Shown: positions 8,791-16,470 of the stretch, piece after piece | Layout: each line of letters opens with the position of its first letter | Numbering within the stretch: the stretch's first letter is position 1 | Source of the DNA: Pseudomonas tohonis | GTDB taxonomy: Bacteria; Pseudomonadota; Gammaproteobacteria; Pseudomonadales; Pseudomonadaceae | Length of the DNA stretch: 64,000 bases | Direction: 5' to 3' | Assembly: GCF_012767755.2 (NCBI RefSeq) | Contig: NZ_AP023189.1 | Coordinates: 2,108,001-2,172,000 of the forward strand | Program-made: the position numbers and the translations under genes | The notes under the pieces: generated by a model | What the model was told of the DNA's origin: nothing | The model's input: only the letters and a program-made list of their open reading frames with translations | The model's database searches: none

Positions 8791-11292
8791 TCAGGCTTCG
8801 CGCAGCACCTGCAGCGGGCTGGCGTTGAGCGCGCGGCGGGTGCCGATCACTCCAGCGCCACCCACGAGCAGCGCTCCCAGGGGCGGCAACAGCAGCAACC
8901 AGGGATGCGGGTGCCATTGCAGGTCGAAGGCCAGGGTGTAGAGCAGGGCGCTGACCAGCTCGCAGCCCAGGGCGGCGAGCAGGCCGGCAGCGGCGCCGAG
9001 CAGGGCGAACTCGGCGCGGCGAGCCCGCTGCAGCAGGCTGCGCTCGGCGCCCAGGGCCCGCAGCAGCGCGCCCTGGCGGATGCGCTCGTCGAGGGTCGAT
9101 TGCAGGCCGGCGAAGAGCACGGCGAGACCGGCGGCGAGCACGAACAGCAGGACGAATTCCACCGCCACCGTGACCTGGGCGAGGATGCTGCGCAGCTGCG
9201 CGAGGATGGCTTCCACTTCCAGCAGGGTCACCGCCGGGAAGGCGCGGGCCAGCTCCACCAGCTCACGGTCATGCTGCGGCGGCAGGTAGAAGCTGGTGAG
9301 GTAGGTGGCGGGCAGGTCGGCGAGGGAGCCGGGGGCGAAGATCATGAAGAAGTTCGGCTGGAAGTTGTCCCAGTCGACTTCGCGCAGGCTGGTGATGCGC
9401 ACGTCACGGCTGATGCCGCCGACGCTGAAGCTCAGGCGATCGCCCAGCTGCAGGCCGAGGTTGCCGGCGAGCTTGGCCTCCACCGAGACGCCGGGCAGGT
9501 CGCCGGCCGGCGCCTGGTCCCACCATTGCCCGGCCACCAGGCGATTGCCACTGGGCAGGTCGGCGGCCCAGGTGAGGCTGAGGTCGCGCTGCAGGGCACG
9601 TTCGCCCTGGGATTCCTTGCTCGCATGTTCCTTCGCCGGCTCGCCGTTGATGGCGGTGAGGCGGCCGGGCACCACGGGGAACAGGGGGGCAGGGTGGGGC
9701 GAGAGCTGGGCGAGGCGTTCGGCGAAGGCGTCTTTCTCGCCGGGCAGGACGTTGAGCACGAAGTAGTTCGGCGCGTCGGCGGGCAGCTGGTCCTGCCAGG
9801 TGTCGAGCAGTTCGCCACGCAGCAGCGCGATCAGCGCCATTGCCAGGAGGATCAGGCCGAAGGCCAGCGATTGCCCGGCGGCGGCCAATGGGTGGCGCAG
9901 CAGCTGCCCGAGGCCGAGACGCCAGGGCAGGGCGGCACGGGCCAGCAGGCGACGCAGGCCATTGAGGCCCAGGAGCATCAGGCCGCCAAGTATCAGGGTG
10001 GCGAGCAGGCCGCCGCCGAGCAGGGCGAGGGTGAGCTTCAGGTCCAGGCTCAGGCGCCACATGATCAGCCCGAGGGCGAGCAGGGCGGCGCCGTACACCA
10101 GCCAGGAGCTGGGTGGCACGGGCAGGAGGTCGCGACGCAGCACTCGCAGCGGCGGCACGCGGCCAAGGGCGGCCAGCGGCGGCAGGGCGAAGCCGGCGAG
10201 GGCGACGAGGCCGGTGGCGATGCCGGCGAGTGCGGGCAGTACGCCGCCGGACGGCACTTCCGCCGGCAGCAGTTCGCGTAGCAGGTGGAACAGGCCGAGC
10301 TGGGCGAGCCAGCCGATCAGTGCGCCGAGGAAGGCGGCGGCGATGCCGAGCAGGCCCAGCTGCAGGGTATAGAGCAGCAGCGCTTCGCGACGCGACAGGC
10401 CCAGGCAGCGCAGCAGGGCGCTGGCGTCGAAGCGGCGTGCGGCGAAGCGGGCCGCCGACAGGGCTACGGCGACACCGGCCAGCAGCACGGCGGCGAGGCT
10501 GGCGAGGTTGAGGTAGCGCTCGGCGCGGCTGAGGGCGCCGCCGACCTGGCGGTTGCCGTCGCGGGCGTCCTCGATGCGCTGGTTGGCAGCCAGGGTGGGT
10601 TCCAGGGTGTCGCGGTAGCTCTTCAGTGCTTCCGCCGGGCCGCTCCACAGTTCCCGGTAGCGCACCCGGCTGCCGGGCTGTACCACGCCGGTGGCGTCGA
10701 GGTCGGCGAGGTTCATCAGGAGGCGCGGGGTGAGGCTGTAGAAGTCCCCGGCACGATCGGGCTCGTAGGTGAGCACGCGGGTCAGGCGCAGGGTCTTCTG
10801 GCCGACGTCGACCGTGTCGCCAGGACGGATGTCCAGGGCGGTGAACAGGCGCGCCTCGGCCCAGGCTTCGCCAGGTGCAGGGCCGGCACCGGGCTCTTCG
10901 GGCGCATAGGGGGCCGGTGCGCTCCTCAACTCGCCGCGCAGCGGGTAGGGCTCGTCCACCGCCTTGACGCTGGCGAGCTGGATGCCGGCGTCACCGGCGA
11001 TCACGCTGGAGAATTCGACGGCACGGGCATGACGCAGGCCCAGGCGCTCACCGGGTTCGATCTGTTCCGGCAACGCGGGGGAGGAGCCGCCGAGCAGCAG
11101 GTCGGCGCCGAGGAATTCGGTGGCCCGCAGGAGCATGGCACCGTTCAGGCGGGCACCGAAATAGCCGATGGCGCTGCTGGCGGCCACGGCGACCACCAGG
11201 GCGAAGAACAGCACGCGCAGCTCACCGGCGCGGGCATCCCGGAGCAGTTGCCGGGCCGCCATGCCCAGCAGGCGCGTGAGCGGCAGGCGCAT
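8791..11292 (-). CDS. ABC transporter permease, FtsX/YbbP family
   Basis: This 833-residue integral membrane protein has the YbbP layout: an N-terminal helix (about residues 24-42), a large periplasmic domain, a central group of helices (about 260-480), a second periplasmic domain, and a C-terminal FtsX-type helix set (about 705-825). YbbA/YbbP-type (type VII-like) exporters couple ATP hydrolysis to mechanical work on envelope substrates; the substrate is unknown. Its ATG overlaps the ATPase stop as TGATG on the minus strand, so translation is probably coupled. Confidence 0.9.
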   Translation of the reverse strand: MRLPLTRLLGMAARQLLRDARAGELRVLFFALVVAVAASSAIGYFGARLNGAMLLRATEFLGADLLLGGSSPALPEQIEPGERLGLRHARAVEFSSVIAGDAGIQLASVKAVDEPYPLRGELRSAPAPYAPEEPGAGPAPGEAWAEARLFTALDIRPGDTVDVGQKTLRLTRVLTYEPDRAGDFYSLTPRLLMNLADLDATGVVQPGSRVRYRELWSGPAEALKSYRDTLEPTLAANQRIEDARDGNRQVGGALSRAERYLNLASLAAVLLAGVAVALSAARFAARRFDASALLRCLGLSRREALLLYTLQLGLLGIAAAFLGALIGWLAQLGLFHLLRELLPAEVPSGGVLPALAGIATGLVALAGFALPPLAALGRVPPLRVLRRDLLPVPPSSWLVYGAALLALGLIMWRLSLDLKLTLALLGGGLLATLILGGLMLLGLNGLRRLLARAALPWRLGLGQLLRHPLAAAGQSLAFGLILLAMALIALLRGELLDTWQDQLPADAPNYFVLNVLPGEKDAFAERLAQLSPHPAPLFPVVPGRLTAINGEPAKEHASKESQGERALQRDLSLTWAADLPSGNRLVAGQWWDQAPAGDLPGVSVEAKLAGNLGLQLGDRLSFSVGGISRDVRITSLREVDWDNFQPNFFMIFAPGSLADLPATYLTSFYLPPQHDRELVELARAFPAVTLLEVEAILAQLRSILAQVTVAVEFVLLFVLAAGLAVLFAGLQSTLDERIRQGALLRALGAERSLLQRARRAEFALLGAAAGLLAALGCELVSALLYTLAFDLQWHPHPWLLLLPPLGALLVGGAGVIGTRRALNASPLQVLREA

Positions 11293-11975
11293 CAGGGTTC
11301 CACCTGGTCGACCAGGCGCCCGGACTCGAGGCGGATCAGTCGGCGGCAGCGATGGGCGAGGCGCTCGTCGTGGGTGACCAGGACCAGGGTGGTGCCGCGT
11401 TCCTGGTTGAGCTGGAACAGCAGGTCGCTTATGCGCTCGCCGGTGTGGCTGTCGAGGTTGCCGGTGGGTTCGTCGGCGAACAGGACGTCGGGTTCGGCGG
11501 CGAAGGCGCGGGCGATGGCGACGCGCTGCTGCTCGCCCCCGGAGAGCTGGCGCGGGTAGTGGCCGAGGCGCTGGCCGAGGCCGACGCGATCGAGCAGGTG
11601 GCGGGCGCGTTCGCGGGCATCCGCGCGGCCTTCGAGCTCCAGCGGCAGCATGACGTTCTCCAGGGCATTGAGGCTGTCGAGCAACTGGAATGACTGGAAG
11701 ACGAAACCGACATGCTCGGCACGCACGCGGGCGCGCTGGTCCTCGTCGAGGCGGGCGAGGGCGTGGCCGGCCAGGCTGATGTCGCCGGAGCTGGGCAGGT
11801 CGAGCCCGGCGAGCAGGCCGAGGAGGGTGGATTTGCCCGAACCGGAGCTGCCGACAATGGCCAGGCTGTCGCCTTGGGCCAGGTCCAGGTCCAGGTCGTG
11901 GAGGATGGTCAACTCGCCTTCCGCGCTGGGAACCACTTTGCTAAGGTTCCGCGCATTGAGAATGCTTGCGCTCAT
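11292..11975 (-). CDS. ABC transporter ATP-binding protein, YbbA/LolD type
   Basis: This 227-residue ATPase has a Walker A motif GSSGSGKST (about residue 40), a Q-loop in VFQSFQLL, the signature LSGGEQQRVAIARAF, Walker B DVLFADEPTGNLD and the switch His in LVTHDERLA. The family pairs with FtsX-like permeases such as the next gene. The start MSASILNARNLSKVV was chosen because the longer frame runs antisense through tesA. As in E. coli, the ATPase gene is divergent from tesA; the two start codons are only 10 bases apart, so each promoter must lie partly in the other's coding region. Confidence 0.94.
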   Translation of the reverse strand: MSASILNARNLSKVVPSAEGELTILHDLDLDLAQGDSLAIVGSSGSGKSTLLGLLAGLDLPSSGDISLAGHALARLDEDQRARVRAEHVGFVFQSFQLLDSLNALENVMLPLELEGRADARERARHLLDRVGLGQRLGHYPRQLSGGEQQRVAIARAFAAEPDVLFADEPTGNLDSHTGERISDLLFQLNQERGTTLVLVTHDERLAHRCRRLIRLESGRLVDQVEP

Positions 11976-11985
11976 GGAGAATCCG

Positions 11986-12591
11986 ATGCGTGCTTGGTTG
12001 TTGGGCAGCTGCCTGGCGTTGATGGTGATGGCCCAGGAGGCGGCGGCGGGGACCGTGCTGGTCGTCGGGGATAGTATCAGCGCCGCTTTGGGGCTGGAAA
12101 CCAGCCAGGGCTGGGTCTCCCTGCTGCAGAAACGCCTGGATGAGGAGGGTTTCGAGCATCGCGTGGTGAACGCGTCCATCAGTGGCGACACCAGTGCCGG
12201 CGGTGCTTCCCGGCTGCCCGCGCTGCTCGGCGAACACAAGCCGGAGCTGGTGATAATCGAGCTCGGTGGCAACGATGGCCTGCGTGGCCAGCCCCCCGCA
12301 CAATTGCAACAGAATCTTGCCGGTATGGTGGAGCGGTCGCAGCAGGCAGGAGCCAAGGTGCTGCTGCTGGGCATGCGCCTGCCGCCCAATTATGGCAAGC
12401 GCTATACCGACGCCTTCGCCCGGGTCTACCAGGACCTGGCGGCCTCCCGGCAGGTGCCGCTGGTGCCGTTCTTCCTCGAGGGGGTGGGGGGCGTCGAGGG
12501 GATGATGCAGGCCGATGGCATCCATCCGGCGGCGGGTGCCCAGGGCAAGTTGCTGGATAACGTCTGGCCGAGCCTGAAGCCGCTGCTCTGA
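11986..12591 (+). CDS. tesA: Periplasmic GDSL esterase / thioesterase I (TesA)
   Basis: This 201-residue SGNH hydrolase starts with a signal peptide (MRAWLLGSCLALMVMAQEAAA). It has the GDSISAALG block with the catalytic Ser, a block II Gly in ISGDTSAGG, ELGGNDGLRG (block III Asn) and DGIHPAAGAQ with the catalytic Asp and His. It would hydrolyse acyl-CoA, lysophospholipid or aryl ester bonds in the periplasm. GGAG 9 bases upstream supports the ATG at 11986 rather than one four codons earlier. Confidence 0.93.
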   Translation: MRAWLLGSCLALMVMAQEAAAGTVLVVGDSISAALGLETSQGWVSLLQKRLDEEGFEHRVVNASISGDTSAGGASRLPALLGEHKPELVIIELGGNDGLRGQPPAQLQQNLAGMVERSQQAGAKVLLLGMRLPPNYGKRYTDAFARVYQDLAASRQVPLVPFFLEGVGGVEGMMQADGIHPAAGAQGKLLDNVWPSLKPLL

Positions 12592-12659
12592 GCCCTGTCG
12601 GGAGGCTTTTCCAGGCCAGGCCTTTCGGCTAATGTTGCGCACCCGTCCTGGAGTCCTTC

Positions 12660-12941
12660 ATGCCGCGCCCCGCCTGGTCCCTGCATGCCTACAAGCTGAT
12701 CGAGCCCGATGAGCAGCTCGACCTGTTCGCCTGTCGCGAGGTGCGCCTGCACCTGGTCGCGCGCCAGCTCGAACTGGGTGGTCATGCGGACAGGACTCTC
12801 TGCGGCGGCCTGCTGCCGGCGAAGCCGCGCTGGTGCGAGCTGGAAAGGCCGCAACTGCAGGACCGGAGGTTGTGCCCGGCCTGCCGTGCCGAGTTGAACG
12901 CCCAGCGCGACGGCCAGCGGCCCGAATGGTCCGACGGCTGA
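12660..12941 (+). CDS. Small cysteine-containing protein of unknown function
   Basis: This 93-residue protein begins MPRPAWSLHAYKLIEPDEQL. It has no signal peptide and no recognised domain. Cysteines in LFACREV, TLCGG, RWCELE and a C-terminal LCPACRAEL could form a small zinc site. The DNA composition matches its neighbours and the gene sits between two plus-strand genes with short spacers. Coding status is supported by the codon pattern and by its position; the function is unknown. Confidence 0.65.
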   Translation: MPRPAWSLHAYKLIEPDEQLDLFACREVRLHLVARQLELGGHADRTLCGGLLPAKPRWCELERPQLQDRRLCPACRAELNAQRDGQRPEWSDG

Positions 12942-13015
12942 GCCCTCCCGGCGCGTTGCGTGCCGGTGTACAATCCCGAGTCTTTTAATCAGCCACTTTT
13001 GCCAAGGATTACCGG

Positions 13016-13984
13016 ATGTTGTCGCGCGTTCCCGCCGTCGCCCGTTCCCTGTCTCTGGCCGCGTTCGCGCTGGCCGGTCACGCTGCAGCACTGGAGCTGC
13101 CCCTACCGCCCCCTGGCGAGGATATCGTCGGCCAGGTCCAGGTGATCAAGGCCAAGTACGAAGACACCTTCGCCGACATCGGCGTGGCCAATGACCTGGG
13201 CTACCTGGAGATGGTCGCCGCCAACCCGGGCGTCGATCCCTGGCTGCCGGGCACTGGCACCGAGATCCTGCTGCCGACCCGTTTCATCCTGCCGCCGGGC
13301 CCGCGCGAGGGCATCGTGATCAACCTGGCCGAATACCGCATGTACTACTTCCCGAAAGGGCAGAACGTGGTGCATACCTTCCCGCTGGGCATCGGTCGCG
13401 AGGGCTGGGGCTCTCCGATCAACACCACCAAGATCACCGCCAAGACACCCAACCCGGCCTGGTATCCGCCCAAGTCCATCCGCGAAGAGCATGCCGCCGA
13501 TGGCGACCCGTTGCCCACCGTGGTGCCGCCGGGCCCGGATAACCCGCTGGGGCCGTTCAAGTTCACCCTGGGCCTGCCCGGTTACCTGATCCACGGTTCC
13601 AACAAGAAGTTCGGTATCGGCATGCGTGTCAGCCATGGCTGCTTCCGCATGCTCAACAACAACGTGCTGGAGCTGGCGAAGATGGCGCCGGTCGGTACCC
13701 CGGTGCGGATCATCAACGAGCCCTACAAGTTCGGCGTGAGCGGCGGCAAGGTCTACATCGAGGCGCACACCCCGCTGAACGACCATGGTGATCCGTCGGT
13801 GGTGGACAAGCACACCGCGGTGATCAACGCGCTCCTCAAGCGTGAGGACCTGGTCAACAGCATCCGCCTGGACTGGGAAGTGGTGCGTGAAGTCGTGGCG
13901 GCCGAGGATGGCCTGCCGGTAGAGATCGCCGAGCCTTCCGCTGCTGTTGCCAACAGCGAGCCTGCACCTGCCCCGAGCTTCTGA
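13016..13984 (+). CDS. L,D-transpeptidase (YkuD domain, LysM-like N-terminus)
   Basis: This 322-residue exported enzyme has a signal peptide to about residue 25, a LysM-like region (IKAKYEDTFADIGVANDLGY through LLPTRFILP), and a YkuD catalytic domain from about residue 97. The active-site motif is IHGSNKKFGIGMRVSHGCFRM, with nucleophilic Cys in SHGCFR and the conserved upstream His. Enzymes of this ErfK/YbiS group form 3-3 peptidoglycan crosslinks or attach Braun-type lipoproteins to peptidoglycan. That fits the adjacent OprI lipoprotein gene, which has a C-terminal lysine. It ends in a strong terminator. Confidence 0.93.
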   Translation: MLSRVPAVARSLSLAAFALAGHAAALELPLPPPGEDIVGQVQVIKAKYEDTFADIGVANDLGYLEMVAANPGVDPWLPGTGTEILLPTRFILPPGPREGIVINLAEYRMYYFPKGQNVVHTFPLGIGREGWGSPINTTKITAKTPNPAWYPPKSIREEHAADGDPLPTVVPPGPDNPLGPFKFTLGLPGYLIHGSNKKFGIGMRVSHGCFRMLNNNVLELAKMAPVGTPVRIINEPYKFGVSGGKVYIEAHTPLNDHGDPSVVDKHTAVINALLKREDLVNSIRLDWEVVREVVAAEDGLPVEIAEPSAAVANSEPAPAPSF

Positions 13985-13999
13985 TCGCGTATCGCCAAG

Positions 14000-14030
14000 A
14001 GCCCGCCTTCCCTCGGATGGCGGGCTTTTT
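14000..14030 (+). terminator. Intrinsic terminator of the L,D-transpeptidase gene
   Basis: GCCCGCC and GGCGGGC pair around an 11-base loop and are followed by five T residues on the plus strand, 16 bases after the stop codon. Confidence 0.9.
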
Positions 14031-14069
14031 CATGCCCATGGAAATGTGCCGGGGCGGAGTCGCGGGCAT

Positions 14070-14102
14070 AAAAAAACCGACCCAGTGAACTGGGTCGGTT
14101 TC
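14070..14102 (-). terminator. Intrinsic terminator of oprI
   Basis: A 12-base-pair stem with a TGAA-type loop (AAACCGACCCAG and its complement) lies 22 bases after the oprI stop and is followed by T residues on the minus strand. It is convergent with the preceding terminator. Confidence 0.92.
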
Positions 14103-14123
14103 GAGTAAAAGCCTTGTGGGCTA

Positions 14124-14375
14124 TTACTTGCGGCTGGCTTTTTCCAGCATACGCAGAGCGCGCTCGTTAGCCTCGTCAGCGGTTTGCTGGGCTTTCTGAG
14201 CGGCGGCCAGAGCTTCGTCAGCCTTGCGGTAGGCTTCATCGGCACGGGCTTGAGCGCGAGCGGCTGCATCTTCAGTTGCAGTCAGACGGGCTTCGGTTTC
14301 TTTGGAGACGCTGCTGCAACCGGTGGCCAGAACTGCTGCCAGAGCCAGAGCAGAGAATTTCAGAACGTTGTTCAT
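14124..14375 (-). CDS. oprI: Major outer-membrane lipoprotein OprI
   Basis: This 83-residue Lpp-type lipoprotein has the lipobox LATGC with Cys20 as the lipidated residue. The rest is an Ala-rich heptad-repeat helix ([20 protein letters not shown] onward) ending RMLEKASRK, whose terminal Lys can be linked to peptidoglycan. It is among the most abundant pseudomonad proteins and is diagnostic for the genus. AAGGGGA precedes the ATG and a strong promoter lies 69-96 bases upstream. The convergent gene encodes an L,D-transpeptidase, the enzyme class that could make the OprI-peptidoglycan bond. Confidence 0.97.
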   Translation of the reverse strand: MNNVLKFSALALAAVLATGCSSVSKETEARLTATEDAAARAQARADEAYRKADEALAAAQKAQQTADEANERALRMLEKASRK

Positions 14376-14443
14376 CGTGTTCCCCTTAAGGTGGACATTT
14401 CCATAAAAGCAATTCCCCGAGCTTGGGAAATTAGCCGGCGTAC

Positions 14444-14471
14444 ATACTACCCATAACTTGTAGTAAGTAAA
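14444..14471 (-). promoter_or_regulatory. Probable oprI promoter
   Basis: On the minus strand TTTACT and TAGTAT are separated by 16 bases in an A+T-rich stretch, placing the transcript start about 60 bases before the oprI ATG. No operator is obvious. Confidence 0.55.
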
Positions 14472-14839
14472 CTGACGCGGTGCAAGGAGGCGGGTTTTTT
14501 TTCACCTGATCCTCTATTCCCTCGTGCAAGTCCCGGTGCATCTGTGCAAAAAGCATCCAGTTGGATAGTCCTTGAGCAGGCGAAGTTCAAAGTTTAGCCG
14601 CCGGTGGGGAAAGTGCCCTGGCGACCCCGGCCCGGTTGGTCAAGCGGAAGTAGTCGGTAAGTGGTTGGAGGAGGTCGCTTTTGCATCTTCGCCCGCTTGC
14701 GGGATGTAAAGCCCACAACTTCCCAATCGTTACAGTGAACTGGTTCTTCATATTGTAGGAAATGCCGTGGATGCCCTTCAGGCGCACTGATAAGCTGCGC
14801 CGATTTCCTCCCGCATTCCAGGACATCAAGGACGGCGTA
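14472..14839. other. Intergenic stretch between oprI promoter and 14840 gene
   Basis: I see no gene here. The stretch has a T-run (about 14496-14503) and, nearest the downstream gene, an A+T-rich segment (about 14725-14758) with a CATATTGT element that may be the -10 region for the 14840 gene. An in-frame ATG at 14762 sits directly after AGGAA with no spacer and was not chosen as the start. Confidence 0.5.
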
Positions 14840-16111
14840 ATGGCAAGACTACTTAAGTGGGTGGTGCTCGCAGCGCTCGCGCTGGCGTTAATCATCAAAC
14901 TCTCCCTGTACCTCTCGGTCAGGTCGATCATGAATGATGCGATCCAGCAGCTTTCGCCGATCATGGACATCAGCTACGGCGGGATCACGTCCTCCTTCGA
15001 CGGCCGTGTCGGCCTCGAGAACCTCAAGATCCGCGTCCCCGCGCTGAGCGACAGCGTGCAGGTGGCCCATGCCGAGCTGAAGTTCAATGGCCTGCGCGAG
15101 CTGCTCAGCTTCAAGGAGCGCCTGGACGAGGGCAAGTTCCCGAAACAGATGGCCATGCGCTTGAAGGGCGTGATGCTGGAAGTGCACGGTCCCTTCATGC
15201 AGCAGCTTTACGATGCGCCGACCGAACGCAGCATCTTCACCGCGATGAGCGAAGTGGCGTGTGGCAAGGTCAGCCACATCGGTACCAACGAACTGCTCGA
15301 CATGGGCTATCGCACCTTCGAGACGGACGCCGAGTTCTCCTACCTGTTCGAGCCGGGCGCGCAGAAGCTCACGTTCAATCTCACTTCCGATACCCGTGAC
15401 ATGGGCGAGACGCGCGTCAGCATGGCGCTGTCGAACATGTCCGAGAAGCCGGGTGATTTGCGCGTCAACCCGCCGCGCCTGTCGAGCGTCGTCTTCGAAC
15501 TCAACGACAACCAGTATCAGCGCAAGGTGCAGGAGTACTGCGCCGGCAAACTCGGGCAGTCGACGGACGTCTACCTGAAGACGGCGGTGGAGCAACTCGA
15601 CCGCGTGCTGCGCTCGCAGAAGATCGCCCTCGACCAGCCGCTGCTGGATGCTTATTCGCGCTACCTGAAGGACCCGCAGTCGCTGCGTGTCGAGCTGACA
15701 CCGACCGAGGGCATGAGTTGGGACGGCCTGCAGTTCTTCGAGCCCAAGGATGTCGTCGGCATGCTGCGCCCGGCGCTGCTGGTCAACCAGCAACCGGTGC
15801 AGCCGATCGCCTTCGCCTGGGTCGACCCGGACAAGCGCGCCGAAATGGGCGTGAACGAGAAGGTCTCGGTGGCAGCGGAAAAAGCCGACGATGCCGGTGC
15901 CTCGCCGCAGTACGAGTTCGTCAACGTATCCAGCCTGCAGGACTACGCGGGCAAGCGCTTGCAGTTCATCACCTTCGATGGCGCCTATTACCAGGGTGTA
16001 TTACATAAGGTGGAGAACGGTAAGGCTTTCCTGAGTGTCCAATTTGGCTCCGGCTCCGCCGAAATGTTTCTTCGGCTGGAAAAGATAGATAAGGTACGGG
16101 TGTTGTTCTAA
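14840..16111 (+). CDS. Membrane-anchored periplasmic protein of unknown function
   Basis: This 423-residue protein has one N-terminal membrane anchor (MARLLKWVVLAALALALIIK) and a long soluble, presumably periplasmic part. The start of that part (SYGGITSSFDGRVGLENLKI) alternates polar and hydrophobic residues, as in beta-rich envelope proteins of the AsmA or YdgA/DUF945 type, but I could not match it firmly. The last 60 residues (YEFVNVSSLQDYAGKRLQFI to FLRLEKIDKVRVLF) look like a small beta-domain. AAGGA 7 bases upstream supports this ATG. It precedes a GNAT gene by 19 bases and may be co-transcribed with it. Confidence 0.8.
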   Translation: MARLLKWVVLAALALALIIKLSLYLSVRSIMNDAIQQLSPIMDISYGGITSSFDGRVGLENLKIRVPALSDSVQVAHAELKFNGLRELLSFKERLDEGKFPKQMAMRLKGVMLEVHGPFMQQLYDAPTERSIFTAMSEVACGKVSHIGTNELLDMGYRTFETDAEFSYLFEPGAQKLTFNLTSDTRDMGETRVSMALSNMSEKPGDLRVNPPRLSSVVFELNDNQYQRKVQEYCAGKLGQSTDVYLKTAVEQLDRVLRSQKIALDQPLLDAYSRYLKDPQSLRVELTPTEGMSWDGLQFFEPKDVVGMLRPALLVNQQPVQPIAFAWVDPDKRAEMGVNEKVSVAAEKADDAGASPQYEFVNVSSLQDYAGKRLQFITFDGAYYQGVLHKVENGKAFLSVQFGSGSAEMFLRLEKIDKVRVLF

Positions 16112-16130
16112 AACCCCCTGAGGAGTTGCG

Positions 16131-16412
16131 ATGAGCGAGGCGCTGTCCATCCACCATGACCAGGCAGGTCATCAGTTCGAGACCACCGTGGACGGTCATC
16201 GTGCATACCTTGCCTACATGGACCTGGGCAAACAGACATTGGACATCTATCGCACCTTCGTGCCGAACGCGTTGCGTGGCCGGGGCATCGCCGCGGCGCT
16301 GACCGAGCGCGCACTGGGTTTCGCCGAAGACCAGGGCTATACGGTGATTCCCTCCTGCTCCTACGTGGAGCGCTACATCGAGCGCCGCCAGCGCCACGCC
16401 CCCAAGGGTTGA
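16131..16412 (+). CDS. GNAT-type acetyltransferase, YjdJ-like
   Basis: This 93-residue minimal GNAT-fold protein carries the acetyl-CoA binding loop RGRGIAAALTERALGFAEDQ and ends VIPSCSYVERYIERR, a tail typical of the short N-acetyltransferase-related group (YjdJ/Gtt1-like). The substrate is unknown. It follows the 14840 gene by 19 bases and is followed by a strong terminator. Confidence 0.88.
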   Translation: MSEALSIHHDQAGHQFETTVDGHRAYLAYMDLGKQTLDIYRTFVPNALRGRGIAAALTERALGFAEDQGYTVIPSCSYVERYIERRQRHAPKG

Positions 16413-16427
16413 GCTGGAGCTGAAACG

Positions 16428-16457
16428 AAAACGCCGGGCAGATGCCCGGCGTTTTTC
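16428..16457. terminator. Bidirectional terminator between GNAT gene and DAHP synthase
   Basis: An 11-base-pair stem (AACGCCGGGCA and its complement) with a two-base gap has T residues downstream on both strands, between convergent genes. Confidence 0.88.
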
Positions 16458-16470
16458 GTTGTGCGGTCTA

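Noticed and set aside
8260..10281. 673-codon plus-strand open frame over greB and the permease
   Set aside because: It runs antisense through two certain genes and across their gap, and has no domain.
12426..13091. 221-codon minus-strand open frame between tesA and the transpeptidase
   Set aside because: It is antisense to three plus-strand genes and has no start signal.
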